Shown piece after piece: positions 1 to 11,464 of a DNA stretch of 35,544 nt; positions within the stretch are counted from its first letter, which is position 1; every line of letters starts with the position of its first letter. Origin of the DNA: an uncultured Muribaculaceae bacterium. GTDB lineage: Bacteria > Bacteroidota > Bacteroidia > Bacteroidales > Muribaculaceae. A program made the position numbers and the translations under genes. The notes beneath the pieces were generated by a model, which worked only from the letters and a program-made list of their open reading frames with translations, did not search any database and was not told the origin of the DNA. The stretch spans positions 1 through 35,544 of the forward strand of contig CAJTQV010000028.1 of NCBI GenBank assembly GCA_910578385.1, given 5' to 3'.

Positions 1-40
1 TCGCGGCGGGGGATGGATTGGGGTTGGTGTCTCGACGTTA

Positions 41-96
41 CACGGGTGAAAACATGACGGAAAAGTCGGGGCTTTCCCGTCATGTTTTCACCCGTG
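41..96. repeat. Long near-perfect hairpin (25-bp stem)
   Basis: Arms 41-60 and 77-96 are perfect 20-bp reverse complements. After one A/C mismatch (61/76) the pairing continues for four more pairs (62-65 with 72-75), leaving a six-base loop TCGGGG. No T-run follows on either side, so it is not a textbook intrinsic terminator. It lies upstream of the DUF6155-type gene and may end a gene left of the window or be a dispersed palindrome. Confidence 0.75.
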
Positions 97-259
97 CCTA
101 CCGCCGTGCCGCCGCTATCGCGGCTTTGACATGCCTCGCAGATAAACCGGAATTCTAAAACCTAAAACTTAAAACCTCACAACTTATGTTTATGTGTAGA
201 CAATGGGATATTCAAACAAAAGCGGGGTTGTGTCGTTATGCAAACAAAAAGGTAATGAT

Positions 260-775
260 ATGTCGAAAGCAGGATTGAAGAAGGCGTTCCGCTCAATGAC
301 CCGCGATGAGATTGCGGAGATGGTGCTCGAACTTTATGACGCACGCCGCGAGGCGAAGGATTATCTCGACTACTGGCTCGCTCCGGACCCCGACCGGGCG
401 CTCGACGAGGCTAAAGCCTCCGCCGAAAAGATGTTTTTCTACTCCACAGGCAAGCCGCGCTCGCAGCCCGCTGCCGCCGACCTCAAACGGCTGGTGAAAA
501 ATTTCTCGACCCTTGTCTTCGACAGCGACAAGATTGCAGACCTGCTGATGTATATCGCCGAACGGCAATACATCTGGGTCACGCAGAAACGTTCCGGATT
601 CTTGCAGGCGGAAGTCGCCGTGCGCCGTGCCTACGACAACGCCCGCGTCTACATCGAGGGTGCGGCCCTCGAAGACCTCTACGGCCTGCGCCTCGAACGC
701 CTTGCCGAGTCTATTGACGACTTCTTCCGCGACCCTCCCCGGCCCCAACGCCGCTCCCGCCGCTGGCACTGGTAG
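260..775 (+). CDS. DUF6155-like hypothetical protein
   Basis: A 171-residue soluble protein from the internal ATG at 260; an upstream in-frame ATG at 203 would add 19 residues of low-quality sequence. The start at 260 gives the N-terminus MSKAGLKKAFRSM, followed by RDEIAEMVLELYDA. This resembles, from memory, DUF6155 proteins, which begin with an SK-x-LKK segment and a helical LELY-type motif. No signal peptide or membrane segment is visible, and the C-terminus is Arg/Pro-rich. The function of the family is unknown. The gene stands alone ahead of valS with its own 125-bp downstream gap. The family call is by pattern recognition and moderately secure; that it is a real gene is likely from codon usage. 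Confidence 0.6.
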   Translation: MSKAGLKKAFRSMTRDEIAEMVLELYDARREAKDYLDYWLAPDPDRALDEAKASAEKMFFYSTGKPRSQPAAADLKRLVKNFSTLVFDSDKIADLLMYIAERQYIWVTQKRSGFLQAEVAVRRAYDNARVYIEGAALEDLYGLRLERLAESIDDFFRDPPRPQRRSRRWHW

Positions 776-844
776 ATAGTAAAAATCATAACAGTCGTTT
801 GGACACTTAAAACCGGTCATACATTGGTCACGTGAAATTTTATC

Positions 845-875
845 TTTAGTGATTGAAAAATTTTTAGTAATTTTG
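845..875 (+). promoter_or_regulatory. Bacteroidetes-type promoter for valS
   Basis: The -7 box TAATTTTG (868-875) matches TAnnTTTG exactly. TTTA at 845-848, 19 nt upstream, is a one-base variant of the -33 TTTG. Transcription would begin near 882, giving a leader of about 20 nt before valS. Confidence 0.6.
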
Positions 876-900
876 TGGTTTGAAGTAAAACTCTGAAAAG

Positions 901-3522
<2,622 letters not shown>

Positions 3523-3546
3523 CAGCCATTCAGGCTTGCACACAAA

Positions 3547-3607
3547 TAGCACAGCCATCTTTGTTGTAACAGAATTTACAGCTAAGATGGCTGTGCTACT
3601 TATTTTT
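3547..3607 (+). terminator. Intrinsic terminator between convergent genes
   Basis: A perfect 15-bp stem (3547-3561 with 3584-3598) is followed on the + strand by the T-rich run ACTTATTTTT. It sits 24 nt after the valS stop. On the opposite strand it lies just beyond the stop of the convergent gene at 3626, so it may serve both, though the T-run is weaker on that side. Confidence 0.8.
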
Positions 3608-3625
3608 ATAGTCGGGATGGCTGCG

Positions 3626-4705
3626 TTACTCGGCGGTCAGGCGGAGGATGGCGGGGGAGAGGGGTTGGAGGTTGGCAGGGTATTGGAATGCTATCGGCGA
3701 TGCTTCTGATTTCAGTTCCTTGTATTCGTCGACGGTGATGTTGGTGATGTCTATGGGATACATCTCCAGATAGGCGTTCATCTCGACCGGTTGGTCAGTG
3801 TCGAAAACCTTCTTGAACATCTTGCCGCGGCCTATGATACGCAGGTTGTAGGTGCCGCACACCATGTCGTATACACTTAAAGAGTCATTTCCGGTGTCGG
3901 CAAATGTCATCGACATGTCCACCTGCTCCATATCCATGGTCAGTCCGAATAGCTTGAAGATGAACGGTGACCACGTGTGGTTCTTGTGGTCGCTGAGCAT
4001 GTCGGTCGTTACGGTAAGCAGGTTGTTCTTTTTACGATATGTGAGCTTTGGCCCATATTTGCCGGGAACGGTGTCGGTCTCTGCTCCCGATTTGATGGCC
4101 TCGGTAAGCGTTATGCTTTCATCGGGCAGTGTGGCCATCAGGTCAAACCAGGAGAGTGCCGTGATGTCATCTTGTGCATCGGGCCGGAAAATGCTGTCAA
4201 GTCCCTCTTTGGCAATGCGTGCATACTGACGTTTGGTGCGTACTGCCGGTTTGGCATCCCCCTTCTTGTAGCCTTTTACCTTGCCGTTCACGATAAATGC
4301 CTCGGTCATATACTCGCTGTAGAGTTGCATGGTGTCTCTGCCTGTTATGCCGCTCGTGTATTCACGGGCATAGCATATAACCCTTTTTACAGGTCTTTCG
4401 GCCGGGGAAACAGTCACTTCATTCAGCTCGAAAGTGGAGGTTGCGAGCAGGAGTGTGTCGCTATCGGCATCAGCTGATGCCTGTTCGTAACCGATGCAGC
4501 TGATTGTTACCGGAAAGTTGTTCAGGTTATCTATATCGATTCTACCGCGACTGTCGGTCATGCCGAGTATCACACCCGATTTGCCTATGACCGTCGCTCC
4601 CGCAACGGGAGTGTTGTCTGAGCCATCCATTACGACGATTCCGTGCCCGGCCAGAGCGGGTAAGAGAGCGGAAATCGCTGCCAAAGTAAAAATTAATCTT
4701 CTCAT
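3626..4705 (-). CDS. Secreted carboxypeptidase-regulatory-like domain protein, function unknown
   Basis: A 359-residue exported protein. The start is set at the ATG at 4705 (MRRLIFTLAAISALLPALAG), because the promoter -7 box lies at 4723-4730, downstream of the alternative in-frame ATG at 4753. The N-terminus is a signal peptide, cut near residue 19-20. Residues about 20-95 look like a CarboxypepD_reg-like (CNA-B-like) fold: VAGATVIGK, then SRGRIDIDNL, and a SCIGYE strand, as in the N-terminal domains of Bacteroidetes TonB-dependent receptors. The remaining 260 residues carry no motif I recognise. There is no SusC barrel. It probably works in the envelope, but no substrate can be named. Confidence 0.75.
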   Translation of the reverse strand: MRRLIFTLAAISALLPALAGHGIVVMDGSDNTPVAGATVIGKSGVILGMTDSRGRIDIDNLNNFPVTISCIGYEQASADADSDTLLLATSTFELNEVTVSPAERPVKRVICYAREYTSGITGRDTMQLYSEYMTEAFIVNGKVKGYKKGDAKPAVRTKRQYARIAKEGLDSIFRPDAQDDITALSWFDLMATLPDESITLTEAIKSGAETDTVPGKYGPKLTYRKKNNLLTVTTDMLSDHKNHTWSPFIFKLFGLTMDMEQVDMSMTFADTGNDSLSVYDMVCGTYNLRIIGRGKMFKKVFDTDQPVEMNAYLEMYPIDITNITVDEYKELKSEASPIAFQYPANLQPLSPAILRLTAE

Positions 4706-4722
4706 TTTTGTAAAATTTACAT

Positions 4723-4754
4723 CAAAAATAATGGATTTGTTTGAAAAATGCAAA
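4723..4754 (-). promoter_or_regulatory. Bacteroidetes-type promoter
   Basis: Read on the minus strand, TTTG (4754-4751) is followed after 20 nt by TATTTTTG (4730-4723), a full match to the Bacteroidetes -33/-7 consensus. Its position fixes the start of the downstream gene at 4705 rather than 4753. Confidence 0.7.
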
Positions 4755-4834
4755 TGGAAGTTTAAATTTTACATAAAATGGATGGTAGTCTCTGAGATTA
4801 CTGTATCGTCCTTACAGATGGTATTGCCGGGCTG

Positions 4835-7609
4835 CTATTGTGTCACTATGCGGCGGTTGTGGATGTAGAGTCCGGGGAGGGTGGGGCGAGATGAGAGGCG
4901 TTGGCCGGTCAGGGTGTACCAGGCGTTGTCGGTTGTGTCAAGGTCTGTGCTGGGAAGGCTGATTCCGGTCGATACTGTCAGGTCGTCGGGAGTGTCGGGG
5001 TCGGCAAAAAGTTCCCGGGCCACGTAGGGAACGGAGAATTTGAAATAACGCATGTTGTTGCCGGTGTTGTCCTCCCGGCGGTTGTCGGGTTCGTTGGCGT
5101 GGTCGTTGGCCAGGACCAGCACATTGTATGTACCCTCGCGGGCCGTCCATACACCGTCGGTGGAGCCGTTGCCACCGTATGCCCTGAAGTATTTGGCTTC
5201 TCCGGCTGCGAGCGCGGAATATGCCTCTTCGCGGTCGCACCAGCGTATGTCGTTGTCACCCTGAGTCCAACTGTTCCCGCCGGGACTGATAAGCACTCCC
5301 AACTTGCTGCCGGCGGGGGAGTCCTCCGTACCCGTATTGGCGATAACTGCAGCGAATATTATCCTGTCGCCGGGGTTCACGTTTCGCTTGCCGAAGTCTG
5401 ACTCGCCCTCGGTTTTCCATCTCAGGTCTATGGGCTGGAAATCAATACCCGAAGTCCGGTCGAACTCCATGTCTCCGATCCCGGTTTCATACACATTTAT
5501 TCTTTTTGTGACGCAGCACTTCTCCGGGGCTACCATGTCACCATATATGCCTGTAGGATCAAGGGTGGCCGTAACGCTGTGGCCACCCTGTTCCGCTCTC
5601 CATTCACAGTCCAGCAGCACATGACCGTGCGCCGGAATCCTGTCCTTGATTGCCGGAAAATTGAGTTGTGTTCCATTGTCGAATACGAGTCCCGTTCTGA
5701 GCATGTAGCCTTCCGGCAGGTCAACATCTGAACCGTTCTCGATTCTGACGGAGAAAACCACCGGGTCTCCGTCGCGCAGGGTCGTGTCGTAGTCCCTCTC
5801 TTTTACCCTCCAGCTCATGCCGCCGAGTCGAAGCTCGCAGCCCGGCACGGGCTCAGGATGTGAGGTGATCACATCCTGAGCAGTAAGTTGGAGTTGGCCG
5901 TAGCTCCCCGATTCGAGGGTGCCGCCGTCGAGGTTGGTTATGTGGCCGGGGTCAACACCTTCGATCTCGAAGCCGCTGATGTTTACGCTTCCGCGGGCGT
6001 TCTCGAAGTATATGGCGTGTGAATCGCTGTCGCGCACACCGTTCACCGAGATTCCCTCAAGGCGCAGATTGTCGATGCCGTGCGAGCCGCTGCCCACGAA
6101 CACCGCGTTGCCGCGCGAGTCGATGATGTCGAAGTTGCGGAACACCGGGTTGATTATGCCGTAGTTGACCGACGATTCGATATGCAGCGCACCCTCGTCG
6201 ACTCCCCAGAAGTCGCCATGGCGGCCAACCTCTCCGGCTATGCAGCTGCAATGCACTATCGAGATGTCGCTGAAGGTTATGCCCTCGCTGCCGAATGCCG
6301 GACCGTTGAAATCCGAAACCAGACGCACTCCGCTCTCAAGTCCATCCTTTACGAGGATATGGTGGGCCGTGTGACCGCCGCCACCGAAGAATCCGAGCGA
6401 GGAGGCTCGCCAGTTGTGCTCGGCCGTGTTGTAGCGGAAAGTATTGTTGGAGCAATAACGAGCCGCGCTCCACGAGGCCATGTCGTCGTCGCCGTTGTTG
6501 CGGAAGCTGGAGTGCTCCACCGTGCAGTTAGATGAGTTGCAGAGGTTGATTCCGTCGGCATAGTTGTTGCGGAAACGGCAACCGGTGAAGTACGAACCGT
6601 CGGCTCCGTCGAGCCATCCGCCACATTCGAAATGCTCCACCCAGACGTTCTCGACCCTTCCCGTCGAACCGTTGAAGCACTTTCCTGGTGAACCGTAGCC
6701 GTTGGGGCCATGGTCAGGCGAATTGTACCGCTGGTTCTGGTAAGAAGAGAGATAAAGGTCGCGCACCTCGCCCGAAAATGAATTGAATCCGGTCGTGCCG
6801 CGGTCCCAGTGCAGTTCGGTGTACCACATGCCGCGTCCGCGCAGGTTGCAGGAGCCGAGGTTCAGGCGGTCGCCGAGAGTCACATATTCCTCGTCGATAT
6901 ATACGGTGCTTCCCTGGTGGGCGTTTATGAAATCCTGAAGACTGCCGAGGCTGCTGTCCCAGCGTGCCCAGCCGTCGCGGCACTCCTCGCGCACCGTCTT
7001 CTCAATCTCCACGAAGTCGATCGTGACGGGTGTTTGCGACAGGTTGCGCACGCCGAACGACTCTCCCTGAGCTATCGCACGGCTGAGCAGCGAATGAGTC
7101 TCGTCGAAACGCATACGCACGAACTCATTGTCGTTGCGCACATGGAGCGAGTATATCTCCGGCTTGGTGGTACGGTTGCCCTGGCGTTTCTCGCAATACT
7201 CCCACGAATGGTCCGTATTGAGCCGGAGCCGCCCCAACTCGTTGCCAGCGCCGTCGGTAACGGCCACCACCGCCTCCGTGCCCCATGGCACGGAGTAGCG
7301 AAGCGTAAGGCCGTCGGCCTGGCCCGAGTCGTTGAGCCATGTCACGTAGCCCTCGCCATGTAGGGTAATGGCCTGCTGGTTGGAAGCCTCGCTCTGGAGC
7401 ATGGTCTGGTCGTCGGTTGGGCTGAGATAGTCGCCTGAATATGCGGCGCAATGGTCCGGTTCAGCCTCATACCTGAAATACGGGGCATCATGATAACCCC
7501 GGTCGGCTCCCCAGCGCTTCATGTCGTAATGCTGGGCCGAAAGCGGTTCACCTGCGGCAGCGGCGAGCAGAAGCGCCAATGCCGCGCATTTCTGAAAATC
7601 CCTTGTCAT
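4835..7609 (-). CDS. Secreted GH87-like beta-helix glucanase (alpha-1,3-glucanase/mycodextranase type)
   Basis: A 924-residue exported protein with a signal peptide cut near residue 25 (PLSA/Q). Residues about 45-200 form a carbohydrate-binding-like beta-sandwich (YEAE, YVTWLNDSG, LTLRYSVPWG), ending in VTIDFVEIEK. Residues about 205-590 are a right-handed beta-helix with the pattern of GH87 enzymes: LRGRGMWYTELH at 256-267, VENVWVEH, then ADGIN with D352, and NNGDDDMASWS with D374/D375. In characterised GH87 alpha-1,3-glucanases the catalytic carboxylates are three Asp in equivalent ADGLN and GDDG segments. Two CARDB-like Ig domains follow (about 595-715 and 730-870). The C-terminus (WYTLTGQRLSS...GLYI) resembles a type IX secretion sorting tail. 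It starts 15 nt after the stop of the upstream gene, so the two are co-transcribed. Substrate is inferred from family only. Confidence 0.8.
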   Translation of the reverse strand: MTRDFQKCAALALLLAAAAGEPLSAQHYDMKRWGADRGYHDAPYFRYEAEPDHCAAYSGDYLSPTDDQTMLQSEASNQQAITLHGEGYVTWLNDSGQADGLTLRYSVPWGTEAVVAVTDGAGNELGRLRLNTDHSWEYCEKRQGNRTTKPEIYSLHVRNDNEFVRMRFDETHSLLSRAIAQGESFGVRNLSQTPVTIDFVEIEKTVREECRDGWARWDSSLGSLQDFINAHQGSTVYIDEEYVTLGDRLNLGSCNLRGRGMWYTELHWDRGTTGFNSFSGEVRDLYLSSYQNQRYNSPDHGPNGYGSPGKCFNGSTGRVENVWVEHFECGGWLDGADGSYFTGCRFRNNYADGINLCNSSNCTVEHSSFRNNGDDDMASWSAARYCSNNTFRYNTAEHNWRASSLGFFGGGGHTAHHILVKDGLESGVRLVSDFNGPAFGSEGITFSDISIVHCSCIAGEVGRHGDFWGVDEGALHIESSVNYGIINPVFRNFDIIDSRGNAVFVGSGSHGIDNLRLEGISVNGVRDSDSHAIYFENARGSVNISGFEIEGVDPGHITNLDGGTLESGSYGQLQLTAQDVITSHPEPVPGCELRLGGMSWRVKERDYDTTLRDGDPVVFSVRIENGSDVDLPEGYMLRTGLVFDNGTQLNFPAIKDRIPAHGHVLLDCEWRAEQGGHSVTATLDPTGIYGDMVAPEKCCVTKRINVYETGIGDMEFDRTSGIDFQPIDLRWKTEGESDFGKRNVNPGDRIIFAAVIANTGTEDSPAGSKLGVLISPGGNSWTQGDNDIRWCDREEAYSALAAGEAKYFRAYGGNGSTDGVWTAREGTYNVLVLANDHANEPDNRREDNTGNNMRYFKFSVPYVARELFADPDTPDDLTVSTGISLPSTDLDTTDNAWYTLTGQRLSSRPTLPGLYIHNRRIVTQ

Positions 7610-7624
7610 TTAAAAAGTCCCTTG

Positions 7625-10600
7625 TCAATTAAGTGAAAATTTTATTATACCGTTTATTTCGTTTCCGATGCGTAATATGGCCACATAAATGCCCTTGCCA
7701 AAGTGGTCGATGGGCATGACTGCAGCAGCTTCGGTAGAGTGTACGTGGCGCCCCGACAGGTCGTAGATCTCGACTGTGGCGTTGTCATAGCTCTCCATGA
7801 CTGCCCTGAGCGATTCGCCCGCAAGGTAGAATGCCGGCGCGTTGTCGGTCACACTCCCGGCTGCCGTCGGAACCGGAGGTGCCTCCGTGCGTGCGGCTGC
7901 AAGGTTGAACTCGTGGATCGACCAGTAATTGCTCTTTGAACCCGTTTGGTTCACCCGTATCTTCGAGGCTGTGGCCTCAGGGAATGTCACGACGAGTGTC
8001 GATCCGGCATCCTTGCCTTCGGCCACGGTCTTCCACGCGCCGTCGCTGTAAACCTCAATTGTGTATCCGGCCGGGCCGTCGCTCGGACTGCCGGAGTCAT
8101 CCATGATGAGGGTGTTGAATGTGGTGGGTTTGCCGAGGTCTACCTCGAACCATTGTCCCGGTGCCTGCGAACCACATGAATCCCAGCGGGTAGAAGCGTC
8201 ACCGTCGATCGCGCTCGCCGCTCCGGCACCCTCCTTCGAAACGGGATTGGTGCCGTTCACATCGTTGAACGCCGTGGCCTTCCAACCCTCGCGCGACAGG
8301 GTTGCGCTTCCGGCCGCCAATACCCACGTGTGGCTCAGGTTATTCTCCCAGCTGCCCATGCGATCTCGGTCTGAGTTGACAGGGTCTACCACCGACGAGT
8401 ACATGTTGATTCTCTGTTCATGCTCTCCGGGGTTGCTCACGAAGTTCCTTACGCTGTACATCACCGTGTTGACCGCGTTGAGCTTGCCGCCCCCCATGGT
8501 GAAGGTGTCGGATGCTCCCGACTGGTTCATGTTGCCGCTGTACAGGTTGACGGTGCCGTTCTTTATCTCGGCGAAGTGGCGGCCGCTGCCCCAGTGGTCG
8601 CTCGCGAAGAGGGTCACGGTCTTGTCCATCTGCTCACCGGCGGTTATGAAACGCGCCTCGAAGCCATTGTCGAGGGCAACCACCTGCGAGTTGACGAGCG
8701 CGAGGTCGGTGCCGAGCGATTCGAACACGAATGTGTTGACCGCCGCGTCAACGGCGTTTCCGACGGCATGTACATTTTTTGCTCCACTCTTGCCGTCGCT
8801 CACGAAGTGGAGACCATGGCGGCAACCGAACAGGAAGTTGTTGTAGAGTATCTCACCGTCGCAGTCTCCGATGATGAAGAAATCGAGGTCGCGGTAATTC
8901 TGGGCGTAAGCGTCGATGCCGCTGTTCTTGCTTGCCGTGCTGTTTGGCCACGCACCGAATTTGGTCTCATGACCGCAGTCGTAGGCTATGGTGTTGAACT
9001 GCACGTTGCTCACCGTGCCATCTTTGGAGTCGCCGCCCACGCGTATCACATTCATGAAGGCATGGCCGCCCAGATAATCCACATAGTGATTGTCGCACTT
9101 GTTGGTGAAAAGGTCCACCCCCCGGTATGCCGCCCGGAGAGCGACGTTCACTATATAGCAATCTCTGTCGCCTCTCACCGAGTAGGGATAGGGGAGCGGC
9201 GAATTGCCGTCGGTCTGCTCCGGATAGTTGATTGTCACACCGCGCAGGCCGCTGCCGCCCGACATGGTTATGAACGGAGTTCCCTCAGCATTTCCGCGTC
9301 CGCTGTACACTTCGAGCACCGTTCCCTGACCGTGAGGTACGTTGGCCAGGTCGGAAGCCCCTTTGAGTTCAACGCCAGAGGGTATGCGCAGGGTGCCGTT
9401 GAGTCTGTAATGGCCCTTGGGCAGATAGACCACTCCACCACCTTCGGCTCCGGCACGGTCGAGCGCATTCTGGATGGCTGAGGTGCAATCGGTTGCACCG
9501 GCGAGATTTCCGGTGATATGAAGTGCTTCGAGTCCGTCCACCACGTAGAGTGCGGCGCGTGCCGGACGTGCCTGTTTGATTTCCATCCACTCCTCGCGGA
9601 AGTCAGGCATGGCCACACATGAGGGGCCGATGTCGCTCACCTCACACTCGAACAGGGAGTTGTTGTCGAGCCGGGCACTGTTGCTGAAACTGTTTCCGGT
9701 GAAGATGCAGCGGGCTTTGGCCGATATGAATACGTCGGAGGCATACCGGCTGTTGACCGACTGGAACTGTCCGGCGTTGACGTGGGTCACACCTTTCACC
9801 GCGCAGTCCTGCAGGGTGAGGAGTGCCGCCGAGCTGTCGGTCATGTCGAATGCCTTCAGTCCCTCGATGTCGCAGCCGTAGAACTGCGCCGGGCCGGAGC
9901 CTGAGTAAGAGAGCCGGACTCCGGTGCCGCAACCCGAAGTATTGCATCGGGTGAACATTATGCCCGTGTATGAAACATCTGCCAGGTCGATGCCTACCAT
10001 GCAGTTTCGCAGGTCGAAATTGTAATGGTGCCCGTTGGGGGGACAATATGAGGCTTCGACCGGCGAAGCCTCGGCACGGTAACCGATGGCATAGCCGTCG
10101 GCCTCATAGTTGCAGGTATAGGTCCAGTCGTTGCGACGCATCACGATTCCGGTGGCGTTTGAGAGCAGCCACTCGCGAACCTCGGCGTTTCCGGGTGCGC
10201 CGTCAAGATGTGATGATGACCAATATCCGGGAGAGAACGATATGTGGTCAAGACGCCCAACGTCGGCCAGACGGTCCATCTCGATGCCGGTATGCAGCGG
10301 GGTGCCATACATCTCGAATATGTTCGGGCAGCCTCCGCCATTGACCTCGTTGAACTTCACGCCGGTATACGAATTGTAGAAAGTGCAGAAGCGAACGTTG
10401 CAGTATTCGTTGCCCCAGTAGTTCGACTGTCCCATCAGCACGGTGGGAGGAGCGGGACGGACATCGGTGGCCGACTGTTCCGGATACCAGAACGACAGGT
10501 TCGAAACCTCCGTGCAAGGCTGCATGGTGATGAACGACAGATCCTGATTGTCTTCCCATCGGGAGGGGTAAATCATGAAAATTGTGCCCGAGGCTTCGGT

Positions 10601-11005
10601 CGCCATGTCCGGCTTTTTCCAGTCACCACGTATGGTGACACCTCTCGGTATCACCAATTGGCCGTCGAAACGGTATTTGCCGGCGGGGAAGTAGAGCACT
10701 CCACCCGTCAGATTCTCGTAGTTGCCCCGTTCGCCCGACTTTGTGCCGACACCGGCAAGTTCGTCGAGAAGCCTCTGGACGGCGGCTGTGCAGTCTGTCG
10801 CACCTGTAGGGTCTATGCCATGTTCGGTGACATCGGCGGCTGCCACAGCCAAGTCATTGGTCGGAAATGAGGGGTTGTTGATCAGACGGTAGTCCGATGC
10901 CGACAAAGCGGCGGCATGGCTGAAGAGCGTGCCGGCAGCAGCAGTCGATGCAGGTGCGCAAAGAGCCGACAGAGTCAGGACTCCGATACAGGAATAAAAC
11001 TTCAT
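7625..11005 (-). CDS. Secreted tandem pectate-lyase-3 beta-helix protein with F5/8 type C domain
   Basis: A 1126-residue exported protein. The ATG at 11005 is chosen (MKFYSCIGVLTLSALCAPAS, a good signal peptide) because the -7 box at 11083-11090 lies almost on top of the alternative start at 11080. Two similar right-handed beta-helix modules follow, at about 55-470 and 485-880. Each opens with the same pectate_lyase_3 signature: GATDCTAAVQRLLDE with GGVLYFPAGKYRF, then GATDCTSAIQNALDRAG with GGVVYLPKGHYRL. Tandem helices of this kind occur in GH55 beta-1,3-glucanases and in phage-tail-like depolymerases. Residues about 925-1050 form an F5/8 type C (CBM32-like) domain (SAIDGDASTRWDS, WFEVDLGKPTTF). 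The end (VEIYDLSGRHV...KGIYVAIL) resembles a type IX secretion sorting domain. It is first gene of the operon with the GH87-like gene. The enzymatic activity is not assignable from sequence alone. Confidence 0.78.
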   Translation of the reverse strand: MKFYSCIGVLTLSALCAPASTAAAGTLFSHAAALSASDYRLINNPSFPTNDLAVAAADVTEHGIDPTGATDCTAAVQRLLDELAGVGTKSGERGNYENLTGGVLYFPAGKYRFDGQLVIPRGVTIRGDWKKPDMATEASGTIFMIYPSRWEDNQDLSFITMQPCTEVSNLSFWYPEQSATDVRPAPPTVLMGQSNYWGNEYCNVRFCTFYNSYTGVKFNEVNGGGCPNIFEMYGTPLHTGIEMDRLADVGRLDHISFSPGYWSSSHLDGAPGNAEVREWLLSNATGIVMRRNDWTYTCNYEADGYAIGYRAEASPVEASYCPPNGHHYNFDLRNCMVGIDLADVSYTGIMFTRCNTSGCGTGVRLSYSGSGPAQFYGCDIEGLKAFDMTDSSAALLTLQDCAVKGVTHVNAGQFQSVNSRYASDVFISAKARCIFTGNSFSNSARLDNNSLFECEVSDIGPSCVAMPDFREEWMEIKQARPARAALYVVDGLEALHITGNLAGATDCTSAIQNALDRAGAEGGGVVYLPKGHYRLNGTLRIPSGVELKGASDLANVPHGQGTVLEVYSGRGNAEGTPFITMSGGSGLRGVTINYPEQTDGNSPLPYPYSVRGDRDCYIVNVALRAAYRGVDLFTNKCDNHYVDYLGGHAFMNVIRVGGDSKDGTVSNVQFNTIAYDCGHETKFGAWPNSTASKNSGIDAYAQNYRDLDFFIIGDCDGEILYNNFLFGCRHGLHFVSDGKSGAKNVHAVGNAVDAAVNTFVFESLGTDLALVNSQVVALDNGFEARFITAGEQMDKTVTLFASDHWGSGRHFAEIKNGTVNLYSGNMNQSGASDTFTMGGGKLNAVNTVMYSVRNFVSNPGEHEQRINMYSSVVDPVNSDRDRMGSWENNLSHTWVLAAGSATLSREGWKATAFNDVNGTNPVSKEGAGAASAIDGDASTRWDSCGSQAPGQWFEVDLGKPTTFNTLIMDDSGSPSDGPAGYTIEVYSDGAWKTVAEGKDAGSTLVVTFPEATASKIRVNQTGSKSNYWSIHEFNLAAARTEAPPVPTAAGSVTDNAPAFYLAGESLRAVMESYDNATVEIYDLSGRHVHSTEAAAVMPIDHFGKGIYVAILRIGNEINGIIKFSLN

Positions 11006-11082
11006 ATGGATAATGTAGATTTTGAGCGACGGGAGGCTGGCAATGCAGCATTGTCCCGGCGCATGGATAAGGTTATACACTG

Positions 11083-11115
11083 CAAAATTAAGTGTAACGC
11101 GCCTATCCTCCGAAA
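11083..11115 (-). promoter_or_regulatory. Promoter of the beta-helix operon
   Basis: The minus strand reads TAATTTTG (11090-11083), an exact TAnnTTTG. TTTC lies 21 nt upstream (11115-11112), one base off the -33 TTTG. The leader to the ATG at 11005 would be about 70 nt. Confidence 0.5.
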
Positions 11116-11352
11116 TACCTCGGGAGAATATACCGGAATATAATGTGATGTAATATGTATTAATCAGTAAATAAGCTATATAACTAAAATATGCTTTGCC
11201 GGAAATATAATCATAATATACTTATCCAAGACCGGATTTACATGTGTGGGAAGGGGGTAAATGCGTTTCTTTTACCGATGTCTTGCGCCGTGTCTCAGCT
11301 AATGTGGGGTCAACGGGAGTACTGCTCAATCCAAAAGAAACTATCCGTTTCG

Positions 11353-11383
11353 TTTCGCAACTTGAGATTTATTAGTAAATTTG
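11353..11383 (+). promoter_or_regulatory. Promoter of the SemiSWEET gene; intergenic 11091-11464
   Basis: TAAATTTG at 11376-11383 matches TAnnTTTG, with TTTC 19 nt upstream (11353-11356). The roughly 370-bp divergent intergenic region also holds the opposing operon promoter. The remainder is AT-rich and shows no further gene or strong hairpin. Confidence 0.5.
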
Positions 11384-11464
11384 CATCGATTACAACAGTT
11401 CGTTTTGGGTATTGAAGTTGTTTAAACAATTTCATTAATAAATAAACAGAATACATTGACATCT

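Noticed and set aside
8420..9481. 353-codon + strand frame opposite the beta-helix gene
   Set aside because: Antisense to a gene with clear domains; composition is a mirror of it and no promoter or family pattern is seen.
11191..11415. 74-codon + strand frame in the divergent intergenic region
   Set aside because: Overlaps the SemiSWEET promoter, has atypical codons and no recognisable pattern.
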